Source of the DNA: Dyadobacter sp. CECT 9275
Lineage (GTDB): Bacteria; Bacteroidota; Bacteroidia; Cytophagales; Spirosomataceae
DNA length: 64,000 nt
Assembly: GCF_907164905.1 (NCBI RefSeq)
Contig: NZ_CAJRAF010000004.1
Location: 744,001-808,000, forward strand
Direction: 5' to 3'
Numbering within the stretch: the first letter of the stretch is position 1; every line of letters starts with the position of its first letter. The notes under the pieces are model-generated. The model did no database searches. It was not told the DNA's origin and was given only the letters and a program-made list of their open reading frames with translations. Positions 33,513 through 42,099 of this stretch are shown piece after piece. The translations under genes were made by a program, and so were the position numbers.

Positions 33513-35960
33513 TCATTCAATCCTTCCCTTTTCTTCATCCATCGCGTTGTTGGTATGCTTGCGTTTGCGGGCAAAGGTATCCTTTCCAAAACGGTAGGTC
33601 ATCGCAAAACCAACTCTTTGGGTGTCAGACTCACCGGTCTGCCAGTATTCAGACTGCGGCAAGCCTATCGATTTGTTATGGTATATCCAGGAATGAAACA
33701 GGTCTTCAAAAGTTAACCTGATGCTGCCCTTTCCCTTCCAGATCCTTTGCTGCACCGACGCGTTCACGCGGTACATATCACTGGTAACGGTCTGCCCGGT
33801 CAGGTCCCGGCTGGCATAGTATCCTCCCAGTTCAGCACCGATGTTCTTCGAAATCGTAAAATAATTATTGACCTCCAGCCGCGCGATATTGGTACTGAAG
33901 TTAAGGTTTTCGTTATCAACCAGCCCTTTCAGCCCGATTCGGGAAAGCCTCAGTGTAGTGTTGGTGTACCACCATTTCACAGGCGAAGCGGATACCGTTG
34001 TGTTCAGAAGAACCATAAAACCTCCGGCCAGATTGTCTGGCCGGGTGGTTAAAACATTACCGTCCACCCGGGTGGTCTGAAAAATAGAGTGCGTAAATTT
34101 GTTGTAGCTTAAACCCATATTCAGGAACTGCTTATGCTGATATTTCAGTTCAATACGGTGCTGATACTGCGGGTTGAGCATAGGATTTCCGGAGCTGTAG
34201 GAATACTGATCCTTATAAAAAACAAACGGATTCAGCAACTGGTAATTGGGCCGGCTGATCCTGCGGACCGCCATCAGCCCCAGCGTATTTTTGCCGGCAT
34301 CATCCAGTTTATAGTTGACGAAGATACCCGGAAACAAACCGGTATAGTTCTTCGTAAAGGAAGATCCCTCCACCTCGGCATTTCCCAGCTGTTTTCCCCG
34401 CGCCTGAGTGTTTTCCACTCTCAGCCCAAACTGCGCGCCAAGACGTTTCCATTTTTTCTGTCCGTTGATATATATGGCATTAATGTTCTCATGGTACCGG
34501 AAATGATTGGACTGGCTGTTATCAAGCGACGGAACATTGTTTGTTACCTTGTAATAATCAAAGATAATGTCGTTGTCGATGACACTGGTTTTGAAACCGG
34601 CGTCAATACTGGCCTTGTTTTTCAGAGGGTGCACATAGTCCGCCTTGGCTGTATAAATGTTGATGCCGGAAGGAACAGCGTATAGAAATGTGTTCTGCCC
34701 GTCAGGAGTGCCACCGGACTGGAAGATATAATTCCGCAAGGTTTGATTGCCTCTGGATTGATAATGCAGGTAGTTGACGTCCGCAGAAAGTTCTCTGCCA
34801 TTAGGGTTAAACTTGTGCAGCATGTTCAGGTTCATGCTGGTATTGGTTCTTTGATCGGTGCTCACTGTATTACCTGAGCCCGTTGTTTCCAGTCCGTTCA
34901 CCGGCCGCGGGGTGGTACTCGCATAATCAAATTTCCCGTTTCTTTCGCCGTCGTTCAGGTTGAGGATCAGCCCGTAGGTGGTTTTGGAAGTAGCCGCAAA
35001 ATCCAGCCCTAAATTGACATTAATACCCTTGCTTACCGTCCGCTGGTCGTTTACCAGATTGACCGTCGATGTCGGTTCTGCGTCACCGTTGTAAAATCGC
35101 CTGTCGAAATGGTCCAGGTTGTAATTTTTTTCGTAGCCATACCCCAGATTAGCGAACACATTCACTTTTCTGAAGTTGTAGTTCAGGTTAAGCGCATCAT
35201 TTGTTCTGGCATATTTACCCATGCTCACCCCCATGGCCACATTTCCCGTCAGCCCCCCTTCCCTGTTTTTTTTCAGCCTGATATTGATCACCGCATTACC
35301 CGATGCGTCATACCGCGCCGGAGGGTTATCCATCAGTTCGATTTTATCAAGAAGGCCGCCCGGTAACGATTTTAGATAAGCCGCCAGATCCTGGCCGGAC
35401 ATATAGGTACTCCGGCCATCGATCAATACCAGCACGCCCCCGCGGCCGTTCAGACTTACCTCACCGCTGCTGCTCACCGATACACCGGGTGTTTTTTCCA
35501 TTACCTCCAAAGTATTACTGGCAGCGCTGCTGATCATGGCCTCAACATTCACCACCGTTTTATCGATCTCCTGGACAATAAGCGGTTTTTTGGATTTGAT
35601 TACCACCTCATTCAATTCGATGTTTTTAGCCGGCAACAGGATAATCACGGGTAGTGAAATGGCGGGGTGCATGTCATCAATTACCAGAGGAACACTCGTA
35701 AACTGCTTTTGTCCCAGCGAGGTAATGGATAACAGATAAGTACTGTTTTCGAGATCCTTAAAACTGAACTTGCCGTTTACATCGGTGATCTCCCCTTTTA
35801 CCAGGACGGAATCGGCTGATTTTAATAATCTTACAGTAGCCCCGGGTAATACTTCATTTTTGGTATCTTTAACCGTTCCTGAAATCAGTTTAGTGGGACT
35901 TTGTGCAAATAAATGGAAGCAAATACTCAAGAAGAGCAGAGAAAAGAAATAAGTTTTCAT
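33513..35960 (-). CDS. TonB-dependent receptor-like outer-membrane beta-barrel protein (OMP_b-brl_3 type)
   Basis: An 815-residue protein read from the ATG at 35960 (MKTYFFSLLFLSICFHLFAQ, a good signal peptide); a frame extension to 36053 has no signal character. A carboxypeptidase-regulatory-like domain (about 22-105; ISGTVKDTKNEVLPGATVRL) is followed by a plug domain with VSLNGRGGVLVLIDGRSTYM and NPPARYDASGNAVINIRLKK, then a long barrel. There is no SusD partner. It is divergent from a LytS/LytTR two-component pair with inverted repeats between them, so those genes may control it. The ligand is unknown. Confidence 0.88.
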   Translation of the reverse strand: MKTYFFSLLFLSICFHLFAQSPTKLISGTVKDTKNEVLPGATVRLLKSADSVLVKGEITDVNGKFSFKDLENSTYLLSITSLGQKQFTSVPLVIDDMHPAISLPVIILLPAKNIELNEVVIKSKKPLIVQEIDKTVVNVEAMISSAASNTLEVMEKTPGVSVSSSGEVSLNGRGGVLVLIDGRSTYMSGQDLAAYLKSLPGGLLDKIELMDNPPARYDASGNAVINIRLKKNREGGLTGNVAMGVSMGKYARTNDALNLNYNFRKVNVFANLGYGYEKNYNLDHFDRRFYNGDAEPTSTVNLVNDQRTVSKGINVNLGLDFAATSKTTYGLILNLNDGERNGKFDYASTTPRPVNGLETTGSGNTVSTDQRTNTSMNLNMLHKFNPNGRELSADVNYLHYQSRGNQTLRNYIFQSGGTPDGQNTFLYAVPSGINIYTAKADYVHPLKNKASIDAGFKTSVIDNDIIFDYYKVTNNVPSLDNSQSNHFRYHENINAIYINGQKKWKRLGAQFGLRVENTQARGKQLGNAEVEGSSFTKNYTGLFPGIFVNYKLDDAGKNTLGLMAVRRISRPNYQLLNPFVFYKDQYSYSSGNPMLNPQYQHRIELKYQHKQFLNMGLSYNKFTHSIFQTTRVDGNVLTTRPDNLAGGFMVLLNTTVSASPVKWWYTNTTLRLSRIGLKGLVDNENLNFSTNIARLEVNNYFTISKNIGAELGGYYASRDLTGQTVTSDMYRVNASVQQRIWKGKGSIRLTFEDLFHSWIYHNKSIGLPQSEYWQTGESDTQRVGFAMTYRFGKDTFARKRKHTNNAMDEEKGRIE

Positions 35961-36056
35961 GGCATAAGGTTTTGCGTGGCATATCATAATTGATGAAGCA
36001 AATATTGACCGCTCAGCCCGCCACATGAAATAATAGTGTTGTAACTTCCCCAATCC

Positions 36057-36118
36057 ATGACAGAAAGCCTTGGGGGGATGACCAAATCATTCGAAGGCTT
36101 TAAAGGGCCTTCTGTCAT
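36057..36118. promoter_or_regulatory. Nested inverted repeats between divergent receptor and LytS-type kinase genes
   Basis: Outer arms ATGACAGAAAGCC (36057-36069) and GGCCTTCTGTCAT (36106-36118) match at 12 of 13 positions. Alternative inner arms AAAGCCTT (36064-36071) and AAGGCTTT (36094-36101) are perfect. The two pairings exclude each other. The site is 97 bp upstream of the receptor start and 92 bp upstream of the kinase start, so it could be a shared operator. Confidence 0.45.
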
Positions 36119-36209
36119 AGATTTCATCCTGTCCGCCAGAAGAATTTACGGGTGCTGCCGGTGATGCACAGTTTTGCAGCATCATCAGTAACTTTAATGA
36201 AACACGACC

Positions 36210-37247
36210 ATGAACACAAAAGAAATTCCGGATCAGGATCTCAACCGAAAAAGTATATACCTGCTGCTTTCAGCGATTGCATCGGTACCTATCTGGCTGG
36301 CGGTGGACGCTTATATCAGAACCATCCATGTACACGAGGATGAAGCCGTAGCAACCGCTGCCACTGGCTGTTTTATAGCTGGGGTTTTCATGGGAAGGTA
36401 TCTGGCAAGGCTGTGGGCCATTAATCGTAAAAACATATCCAGCTCTGCGCTCATAGGGCTTTTTGTACTGATCGTGTTCAGCACCGCCTGGCTCTTTTTC
36501 CATGCCGATTTCCCCTTTGAGACCTACGGAGCGTTGAACCTGCTGTTATACTGGGTACCGTTTTTACTGATCAGCCTGGCCACGGGAGCGCTGATCAAGC
36601 TCGGTTGGCTTGTGAGCCAGAAACAGCTCAGAGAAGCGCAGACTTCCGCTGCTCATAGCCAGAGCGAGTTACAGCTTTTGCACTCGCAACTGAGCCCGCA
36701 TTTCTTGTTTAACACACTCAATAATCTTTACGGACTTTCCCTAACCCAGCACGAAAAGATACCACCGTTGCTGCTCAAACTTTCCGATTTGCTGCGTTAT
36801 TCGGTTTACGACAGGAATGAAAACTTTGTGCTCCTAAAGGACGAGCTGGCCTATATCCACAACTACATTGATTTCGAAAAAATCAGGATCGGGGAAAGGC
36901 TTCGGCTTACTACCGATGTGGAAAATATGGATGGAACGGCCATTAAAATTGCACCCATGCTGCTGATTGTCTTCATTGAAAATGCTTTCAAACATTCTAA
37001 AAACACGTTTGACGAAAAAATCTATATTGATCTTTCTTTGAAAACATGGAGTAATAATATCCTGTTTTCTGTCAAAAACTCACATGGTCAGCTGACCGGA
37101 GAAAATAACATTATACCAAAAAGCAGCGGACTAGGGTTGGTCAATGTGCGTAAACGGCTGGAACTGCTGTACCCCGGAGAACACGAACTAACTGTGACAG
37201 AAGAAGATACTAGTTATACCGTATCGCTTCGACTGAAAATGAAGTAG
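36210..37247 (+). CDS. LytS-type sensor histidine kinase
   Basis: A 345-residue inner-membrane kinase. Four membrane helices cover about 17-135 (SAIASVPIWLAVDAYI, GCFIAGVFMGRYLARLW, LIGLFVLIVFSTAWLFF, WVPFLLISLATGALIKLGWL). A short coil with HSQSELQLLHSQ follows, then the His_kinase block LSPHFLFNTLNNLYGL with the phospho-acceptor His164. The ATP-binding domain has FIENAFKHSKN (N box) and GLGLVNVRKRLELLY (G box). It precedes its LytTR partner by 43 bp. The periplasmic sensor part is minimal, so the stimulus is probably membrane-borne. Confidence 0.93.
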   Translation: MNTKEIPDQDLNRKSIYLLLSAIASVPIWLAVDAYIRTIHVHEDEAVATAATGCFIAGVFMGRYLARLWAINRKNISSSALIGLFVLIVFSTAWLFFHADFPFETYGALNLLLYWVPFLLISLATGALIKLGWLVSQKQLREAQTSAAHSQSELQLLHSQLSPHFLFNTLNNLYGLSLTQHEKIPPLLLKLSDLLRYSVYDRNENFVLLKDELAYIHNYIDFEKIRIGERLRLTTDVENMDGTAIKIAPMLLIVFIENAFKHSKNTFDEKIYIDLSLKTWSNNILFSVKNSHGQLTGENNIIPKSSGLGLVNVRKRLELLYPGEHELTVTEEDTSYTVSLRLKMK

Positions 37248-37290
37248 GTACCTTACCACCCGAAAGTTTACCAAATTGCTTTTATAAAAT

Positions 37291-37998
37291 ATGAACTGCC
37301 TTATAGTAGATGACGAGCCCATTGCAAGGGAAATTATTAAAACTTATTGCGGACATCTGCCTTATCTGCAGGTGGTGGGCATGTGCAGTAATGCACTGGA
37401 AGCAAAGGCACTTCTGCATCAGCAGCAGGTGGATATTCTGTTTCTGGATATCAATATGCCTATCATGGATGGTATCTCTTTTTTGAAAACCATTAAAAAC
37501 CCTCCGCAGATTATCTTCACAACAGCCTACAGAGAATATGCCCTGGATGCCTTTGACCTGGCTGCCTGTGACTACCTGCTGAAACCCTTTTCTTTGGAAC
37601 GATTCATCATTGCGGTGGATAAAGCAGGAGAAAAATTGAAAAGTTTCTCTGCAATGACTACCGAAAATTCGGATACCCGGCCAGAGGATTTTGTATTCAT
37701 TAAAACCGAAGGGAAAATTTATAAAATCCAGCATCAGGATTTGCTCTATGCAGAAGCCAACGGTAACTACTGCAAAATCGTAACAACCCAAACCACGCTA
37801 CTGATCAGCACTACCTTCACGAGTGTCGAAGAGCTGCTGCCCAAATCGGCTTTCCTCCGTACGCACCGCTCGTTTATCATCAACAAATCAAAAATAGACC
37901 ACATAGAAGGCAACCGCGTGTATGTGGGCAACATCGAAATCCCAATCGGCGGCAATTATCGGGAAACTTTCCTGAAACAGCTAGGCTTCACTTCCTGA
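37291..37998 (+). CDS. LytTR-family response regulator
   Basis: A 235-residue regulator. The receiver domain (1-120) has the acidic pair in CLIVDDEPIA, the phospho-acceptor Asp53 (ILFLDINMPIMDG) and the switch Lys in LKPF. The LytTR DNA-binding domain (about 135-235) has FIKTEGKIYKIQHQDLLYAE, FLRTHRSFIINKSKIDHIEG and IPIGGNYRETFLKQL. It is the cognate partner of the LytS-type kinase 43 bp upstream. Its target may be the divergent receptor gene. Confidence 0.94.
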   Translation: MNCLIVDDEPIAREIIKTYCGHLPYLQVVGMCSNALEAKALLHQQQVDILFLDINMPIMDGISFLKTIKNPPQIIFTTAYREYALDAFDLAACDYLLKPFSLERFIIAVDKAGEKLKSFSAMTTENSDTRPEDFVFIKTEGKIYKIQHQDLLYAEANGNYCKIVTTQTTLLISTTFTSVEELLPKSAFLRTHRSFIINKSKIDHIEGNRVYVGNIEIPIGGNYRETFLKQLGFTS

Positions 37999-38243
37999 TC
38001 TTTACGCTCGTTCTGTCTTCCGAGACCGTTCCCGGGAAATACAATTCAATAAGTTCTGGCTTTTCCTTGGAACAGGATGTATAGGGGTGATTTTTTCTGA
38101 CAATTTCCTGAAGAACAGCTTCCTTTTTTCTGCTAATTCCAAGCGCTGCGAACAGCAAGTCGCCAAGCCGTGTTTACTTAGTGAATCGATTAATAAACAT
38201 ATGGTTGAATGTGGTTCATGGTTGGTAGCAAATATCAGTAAGG

Positions 38244-38272
38244 TTGTTAATATTCGAAATTTTGTACCTTGG
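38244..38272 (+). promoter_or_regulatory. Candidate promoter of the toxin-antitoxin pair
   Basis: TTG at 38244-38246 and TACCTTGG (38265-38272, one mismatch to TAnnTTTG) are separated by 18 bp. The box lies 17 bp before the ATG at 38290 and overlaps the alternative TTG start at 38269, which favours the ATG. Confidence 0.35.
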
Positions 38273-38289
38273 TAAAAATTATTTTTATT

Positions 38290-38520
38290 ATGACTTATAA
38301 AATCGTATGCCCGGTAGAAAATAACCAGGTAATTCTAAATCTGCCACCTGATTTTAAGGACACAAAGCAGGTGACTATCTACGTTGATGATCAGATCGAC
38401 GTGAAAGGTCAAAAACTAGAAGCCATGAAAATGGCAGCTCAAGATCCACTGTTTCTTGCAGACATTCAGGAAATAGGTGTTGATTTTGACTCCATTGAAC
38501 ATGAACGCTATGACAATTAG
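38290..38520 (+). CDS. Putative type II antitoxin
   Basis: A 76-residue protein (MTYKIVCPVENNQVILNLPP) with a beta-rich N-terminus and an acidic C-terminal tail (EIGVDFDSIEHERYDN), the usual layout of an antitoxin that wraps the toxin. No named DNA-binding family is recognised with confidence. It overlaps the downstream MazF-like toxin gene by 11 bp, so translation is coupled. The role is assigned from this arrangement rather than from its own sequence. Confidence 0.7.
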   Translation: MTYKIVCPVENNQVILNLPPDFKDTKQVTIYVDDQIDVKGQKLEAMKMAAQDPLFLADIQEIGVDFDSIEHERYDN

Positions 38521-38866
38521 AAGATGGTCAATATATCGTGCAAACCTCGACCCTGTCATTGGTTCTGAGCAAGGCAAGTCCCGACCCGTCTTAGTAATCA
38601 GTGAAGACGCTATAAATGATCTCCTTAACATCGTAAATGTAATTCCAATTACAACCCGAAAGCCCGGCAGAAGAGTCTTCCCGAATGAAGTCTTGATTCC
38701 AGCAAACAATTTTGGGCTTGCAAGCGAGTCGATTATTTTATGTCATCAAATTCGCACATTGGACAAGCAAAGACTTTCATCACTCTACGGAGCTGTAACA
38801 GATTCCGGAAAGCAAGTCGAAGTTTTAGATGCCCTATGTTTCCAATTGGGAATTGATAGAGCCTAA
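38510..38866 (+). CDS. MazF/PemK-family toxin (endoribonuclease)
   Basis: A 118-residue protein read from the ATG at 38510 (MTIRRWSIYRANLDPVIGSE). The frame is open upstream to 38477, but the family begins at this Met. Hallmarks are the RWSIYRANLDPVIGSEQGKS strand, RPVLVIS, VIPITTRK, and LCHQIRTLDKQRLSSLYG, where the Arg and following residues form the catalytic region. MazF toxins cut mRNA at short sites when freed from the antitoxin. It is the second gene of a two-gene module; nothing else in the region suggests a mobile element. Confidence 0.88.
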   Translation: MTIRRWSIYRANLDPVIGSEQGKSRPVLVISEDAINDLLNIVNVIPITTRKPGRRVFPNEVLIPANNFGLASESIILCHQIRTLDKQRLSSLYGAVTDSGKQVEVLDALCFQLGIDRA

Positions 38867-39065
38867 GTACTCTGGGCGCATACCCTGCGGATGTCTCGCT
38901 TCTTATGAAATCAAAATTATTGGGTATTCATTTTGTAATCCGTTACTCATATAATTTTAGTCTCATTCTCACCATCCAAGCCACCACTTCCTCCCAAACT
39001 TCAACTCCCTGCTCTGAATCACCCCAAAGAATATACCGTCCTGCTCAATACCTGGGCTGCTACCT

Positions 39066-39110
39066 GTATGCTACAGACCCCAAACAACCGGTTTGGCGTC
39101 CGTAGCATAC
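39066..39110. other. Long imperfect palindrome downstream of the toxin gene
   Basis: Outer arms GTATGCTACAGAC (39066-39078) and GTCCGTAGCATAC (39098-39110) match at 12 of 13 positions. Inner arms CCAAAC (39080-39085) and GTTTGG (39091-39096) are perfect. The 336-bp gap 38867-39202 otherwise holds only a second hairpin at 39159-39201. The palindrome has no T run, so it is not a typical terminator. Confidence 0.5.
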
Positions 39111-39158
39111 AATGTCTCAATCTTTGTGAAATACCGAATCACTTAAACTGATAATAGA

Positions 39159-39201
39159 GCCGTTGCCCGTGGATGAAGCAAGTCCTTCCACGGGCGACGG
39201 C
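39159..39201. terminator. Hairpin terminator behind the GH31 gene
   Basis: Arms GCCGTTGCCCGTGGA (39159-39173) and TCCACGGGCGACGGC (39187-39201) differ at one position (a G-U pair on the plus strand). The stem is GC-rich and abuts the GH31 stop at 39203, as expected for a terminator. Confidence 0.6.
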
Positions 39202-39202
39202 C

Positions 39203-41359
39203 TTATTTTGTCATATATTCCCACTTGATGCTGTTGTAATGAAATGATTTCCCACCAGCAGCTGGATTTGCGCCGGTAAGCTTTCCGCTTGGGTCTTTTT
39301 TAACTTCCAGTTTGGTCCAACTGTTGCCTCCCCTTTCGAAATCAAAAGTTTCGCCATCATCATCATACAGATTCCAGCTATTCTCTTTTGATCCATAATA
39401 ACGGACTGTGAGGGGCAAAATCTGATCTTTCACGGGCGAATGCAAAATGGGTGGTATCATAGGAATAATTCCACCGTCTCTTACAAACAGCGGGATTTTA
39501 TCCACGCCCGTCAGGTTTTTCAATTCAATGGTTTCGCCCTCTCCAACGAATTTACCTGTATAGAAATCATACCATTTTCCACGTGGCAGTACCACCTTCC
39601 TTGAACGGTCTCCGGCGAACAATGGAGCAACAAGCAGATAATCCCCAAGCATATACTGATCCTTTATGTCCTGCCTTACAGCCTGTGCATAAGGATTATC
39701 GGTAGAATTCAGCTTACCTTCGATTATTTTTTCTTCAAAGGAAAAACCTTCCACGAGGTTCATTGCCCGCACTGGCGGTTTCCCCTCAAAATGGTATTGT
39801 GCAAAAGTACTGTACAGATAGGGCAGTAATTGCATCCGAAGCTGCATCACTTCTTTAACCTGCCCCGCAACTTCGGGGAATGTCCAGGGTTTGGTACCGT
39901 CGGCCCAGGCATTGAGCATGGCCATGGGTGAAAAACATACCGACTGCATCCGTCGCAGCCATTCTTCCGATGTTTGGGAAGAACGTGCTTCGGGTGTCCA
40001 GAGGACTCCTATAAAACTGCTGTTGACGAGTGCAGTAATGAAATCCTTATGGTTATAGTAATCGTTGTAAATCACATACGGCATTGCCGAAGCACCTGCA
40101 TTGGACGCCCTCACCAGCCCGTAGGTCCTGATATTCTTTTCCCTGAACCAGTCGGACGATATCTTCTGAAACTGTAAACCGTAAGTTTGTCTGATCTGCT
40201 CGGCACTGCGGCCCGAGGGGAATTTGGCCACATCCGGAAACAGCCAGTCATCATATCCATCGGTTTCGTCAACTTTATAACCTGCCACACCCAGCTGTAT
40301 ATGCCTTTCGGTAAACAGCCCCTTGAAAAGATCCTGCGCTGGTTTCATGTTGAAGTCCGGTACCAAACCCACCCAAACGGTGTGTGTGCCACTATATGGC
40401 AGTATCTTTTTATAAATGGGTGAATGAGACGAAACATAAGGATTGATCCAAAGGTTTGCTCTGATATTCTTTTGCAAGAGTTGGTCAAGAAACTGCTTTG
40501 GCTTGGGGTATCTGGTGCTGTCCCACACAAAACTATTTGGATAAGCATAAGACTGCCAGCCCGGTTCAAGCCCTACAAAACTTAAGGGATATCCGTTTGC
40601 TTCAAATTCCTCTACTTCTTTAAGCACCTGTGCATCGGTAAATAAGGTAGGGGTACGGTGCGTAAAGCCAAGGCCCCACTTGGGTGGCAAAGTGCCCCCA
40701 CCGCAATAGAGATTATATCGTTGAACCACTTCCATGGCATCTTTCCCTGCAAAAACATATACTTCGGCACCGGCGGCGGGTACCAGAATCTCAACGGCAT
40801 CTGAATAAGGTGAGGCACTCCAGTCTTTCTGAGTGTTCCGGTTCATCTCCGCCGGGGGATTTTTGCTATCCTTCCGCACTGCCGTTCCTGCATAAACGGT
40901 AATGTACCGTGCCGAATTGATGAGTACACCATACCCTTTGTCCGAAATATAAAACGGTACTGGGGCATGCGTCCTTCCATCGTCCTTTCCGTTATAATGA
41001 TCCACGTGCAGAGTTTTGATGGTTCCGCGCTGTTGCACCGATTTGAAATTGAGACCCAGCCCGAACAACTGTTCTTCCTTCACAAGCGGAAAACGCAGAT
41101 AAGCTTTCCCGTCTGACAGTTCATTTTTACTCCCTGACAAATATTTGGGGAAAGCAGGGGTACCTAATTTCTGCAGTGCTGCCGTCGCAGGCTGTATTCC
41201 GGCAACCCCGAGCGGGGAAAAATTTTCAGGTTTCCCCACAGTAGCTTTCCAGACACCTGGGGCCACCTGTTTCCATTGAAAATCGGTGGTTTGGGCGTAA
41301 ATGGGAGTGAGAACTAAGATTTGAAATGCAGCTAAAAAAAATAATCGTAGGGCAATCAT
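39203..41359 (-). CDS. GH31-family alpha-glycosidase, exported
   Basis: A 718-residue enzyme with a signal peptide (LFFLAAFQILVLTPIYAQ). The N-terminal beta-sandwich is followed by the barrel starting near LPPKWGLGFTHR. The nucleophile is Asp364 in GYKVDETDGYDDW. The usual acid/base motif (WWxGD) is not present; the equivalent place reads GVLWTPEARSS with Glu457. LRMQLLPYLYSTFAQYHFEG and the C-terminal LPRGKWYDFYTGKFVGEG are standard GH31 features. Substrate (alpha-glucoside, alpha-xyloside or alpha-galactoside) is open. It stands alone. Confidence 0.9.
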   Translation of the reverse strand: MIALRLFFLAAFQILVLTPIYAQTTDFQWKQVAPGVWKATVGKPENFSPLGVAGIQPATAALQKLGTPAFPKYLSGSKNELSDGKAYLRFPLVKEEQLFGLGLNFKSVQQRGTIKTLHVDHYNGKDDGRTHAPVPFYISDKGYGVLINSARYITVYAGTAVRKDSKNPPAEMNRNTQKDWSASPYSDAVEILVPAAGAEVYVFAGKDAMEVVQRYNLYCGGGTLPPKWGLGFTHRTPTLFTDAQVLKEVEEFEANGYPLSFVGLEPGWQSYAYPNSFVWDSTRYPKPKQFLDQLLQKNIRANLWINPYVSSHSPIYKKILPYSGTHTVWVGLVPDFNMKPAQDLFKGLFTERHIQLGVAGYKVDETDGYDDWLFPDVAKFPSGRSAEQIRQTYGLQFQKISSDWFREKNIRTYGLVRASNAGASAMPYVIYNDYYNHKDFITALVNSSFIGVLWTPEARSSQTSEEWLRRMQSVCFSPMAMLNAWADGTKPWTFPEVAGQVKEVMQLRMQLLPYLYSTFAQYHFEGKPPVRAMNLVEGFSFEEKIIEGKLNSTDNPYAQAVRQDIKDQYMLGDYLLVAPLFAGDRSRKVVLPRGKWYDFYTGKFVGEGETIELKNLTGVDKIPLFVRDGGIIPMIPPILHSPVKDQILPLTVRYYGSKENSWNLYDDDGETFDFERGGNSWTKLEVKKDPSGKLTGANPAAGGKSFHYNSIKWEYMTK

Positions 41360-41634
41360 GCGCGTTCAAAAAAGGTTTAGGAGAATACAAAAATATCAGG
41401 ACTACCGTAGTAACCCGGTAATATAGAAAGTTTTTTGGACAACCATCATTAGCAAAACCTATTTCGTTATGAACCCGGTCGCCTGGGCTATTCCGTACCA
41501 ACTGTTATCCGTAAAAAGGTGCATTTGATATATCCCCACCCGCCCGTGGTCAATCGGATTTTACTCCTGTGCTTACGCCACTTTCATTTGCAGCGTCGGG
41601 CCACATCAACTGCCCGGTTTAAACTTAAGCCCAA

Positions 41635-42099
41635 ATGATTTCACTGACAGTAAATCAAAAAAAATATACGCTGGATGTAAATCCTTCCATGCCATTGCTG
41701 TGGGTTATCCGGGATATCATCGGACTAACGGGCACAAAATATGGTTGCGGGATGGCTCAGTGTGGCGCATGTACCGTGCACCTGAATGGCGATGCCATAC
41801 GCTCCTGTGTTACCCCCGTCTCGGGAGCCGAAGGACAGCAGGTAACAACCATTGAAGGCCTCACCAATGAAACCGGGCAACGGCTGCAGCAGGCCTGGCT
41901 TGAGGAAGACGTACCCCAATGCGGGTACTGTCAGTCAGGGCAGATCATGTCGGCGGCGGCATTGTTACGCATGACACCACATCCTACAGATTCGGAAATA
42001 GATACAAATATGGCAGGAAACATCTGCAGATGCGGAACCTATTCGCGCATCCGTAAGGCGATTCATGCCGCTGCAACGATGAAAGAAGCCGTAAAATGA
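41635..42099 (+). CDS. 2Fe-2S subunit of an isoquinoline 1-oxidoreductase-like molybdoenzyme
   Basis: A 154-residue protein with two [2Fe-2S] domains. The N-terminal plant-ferredoxin type has Cys in [15 protein letters not shown]; the C-terminal helical one has [10 protein letters not shown] and [11 protein letters not shown]. This is the small subunit of the xanthine dehydrogenase/aldehyde oxidase superfamily, passing electrons from the molybdenum site. It overlaps the large-subunit gene by 4 bp. No FAD subunit is encoded nearby, which matches the two-subunit IorAB type. Confidence 0.92.
   Translation: MISLTVNQKKYTLDVNPSMPLLWVIRDIIGLTGTKYGCGMAQCGACTVHLNGDAIRSCVTPVSGAEGQQVTTIEGLTNETGQRLQQAWLEEDVPQCGYCQSGQIMSAAALLRMTPHPTDSEIDTNMAGNICRCGTYSRIRKAIHAAATMKEAVK

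Noticed and set aside
38087..38275. 62-codon plus-strand frame before the toxin-antitoxin pair
   Set aside because: No recognisable domain, and it overlaps the candidate promoter.
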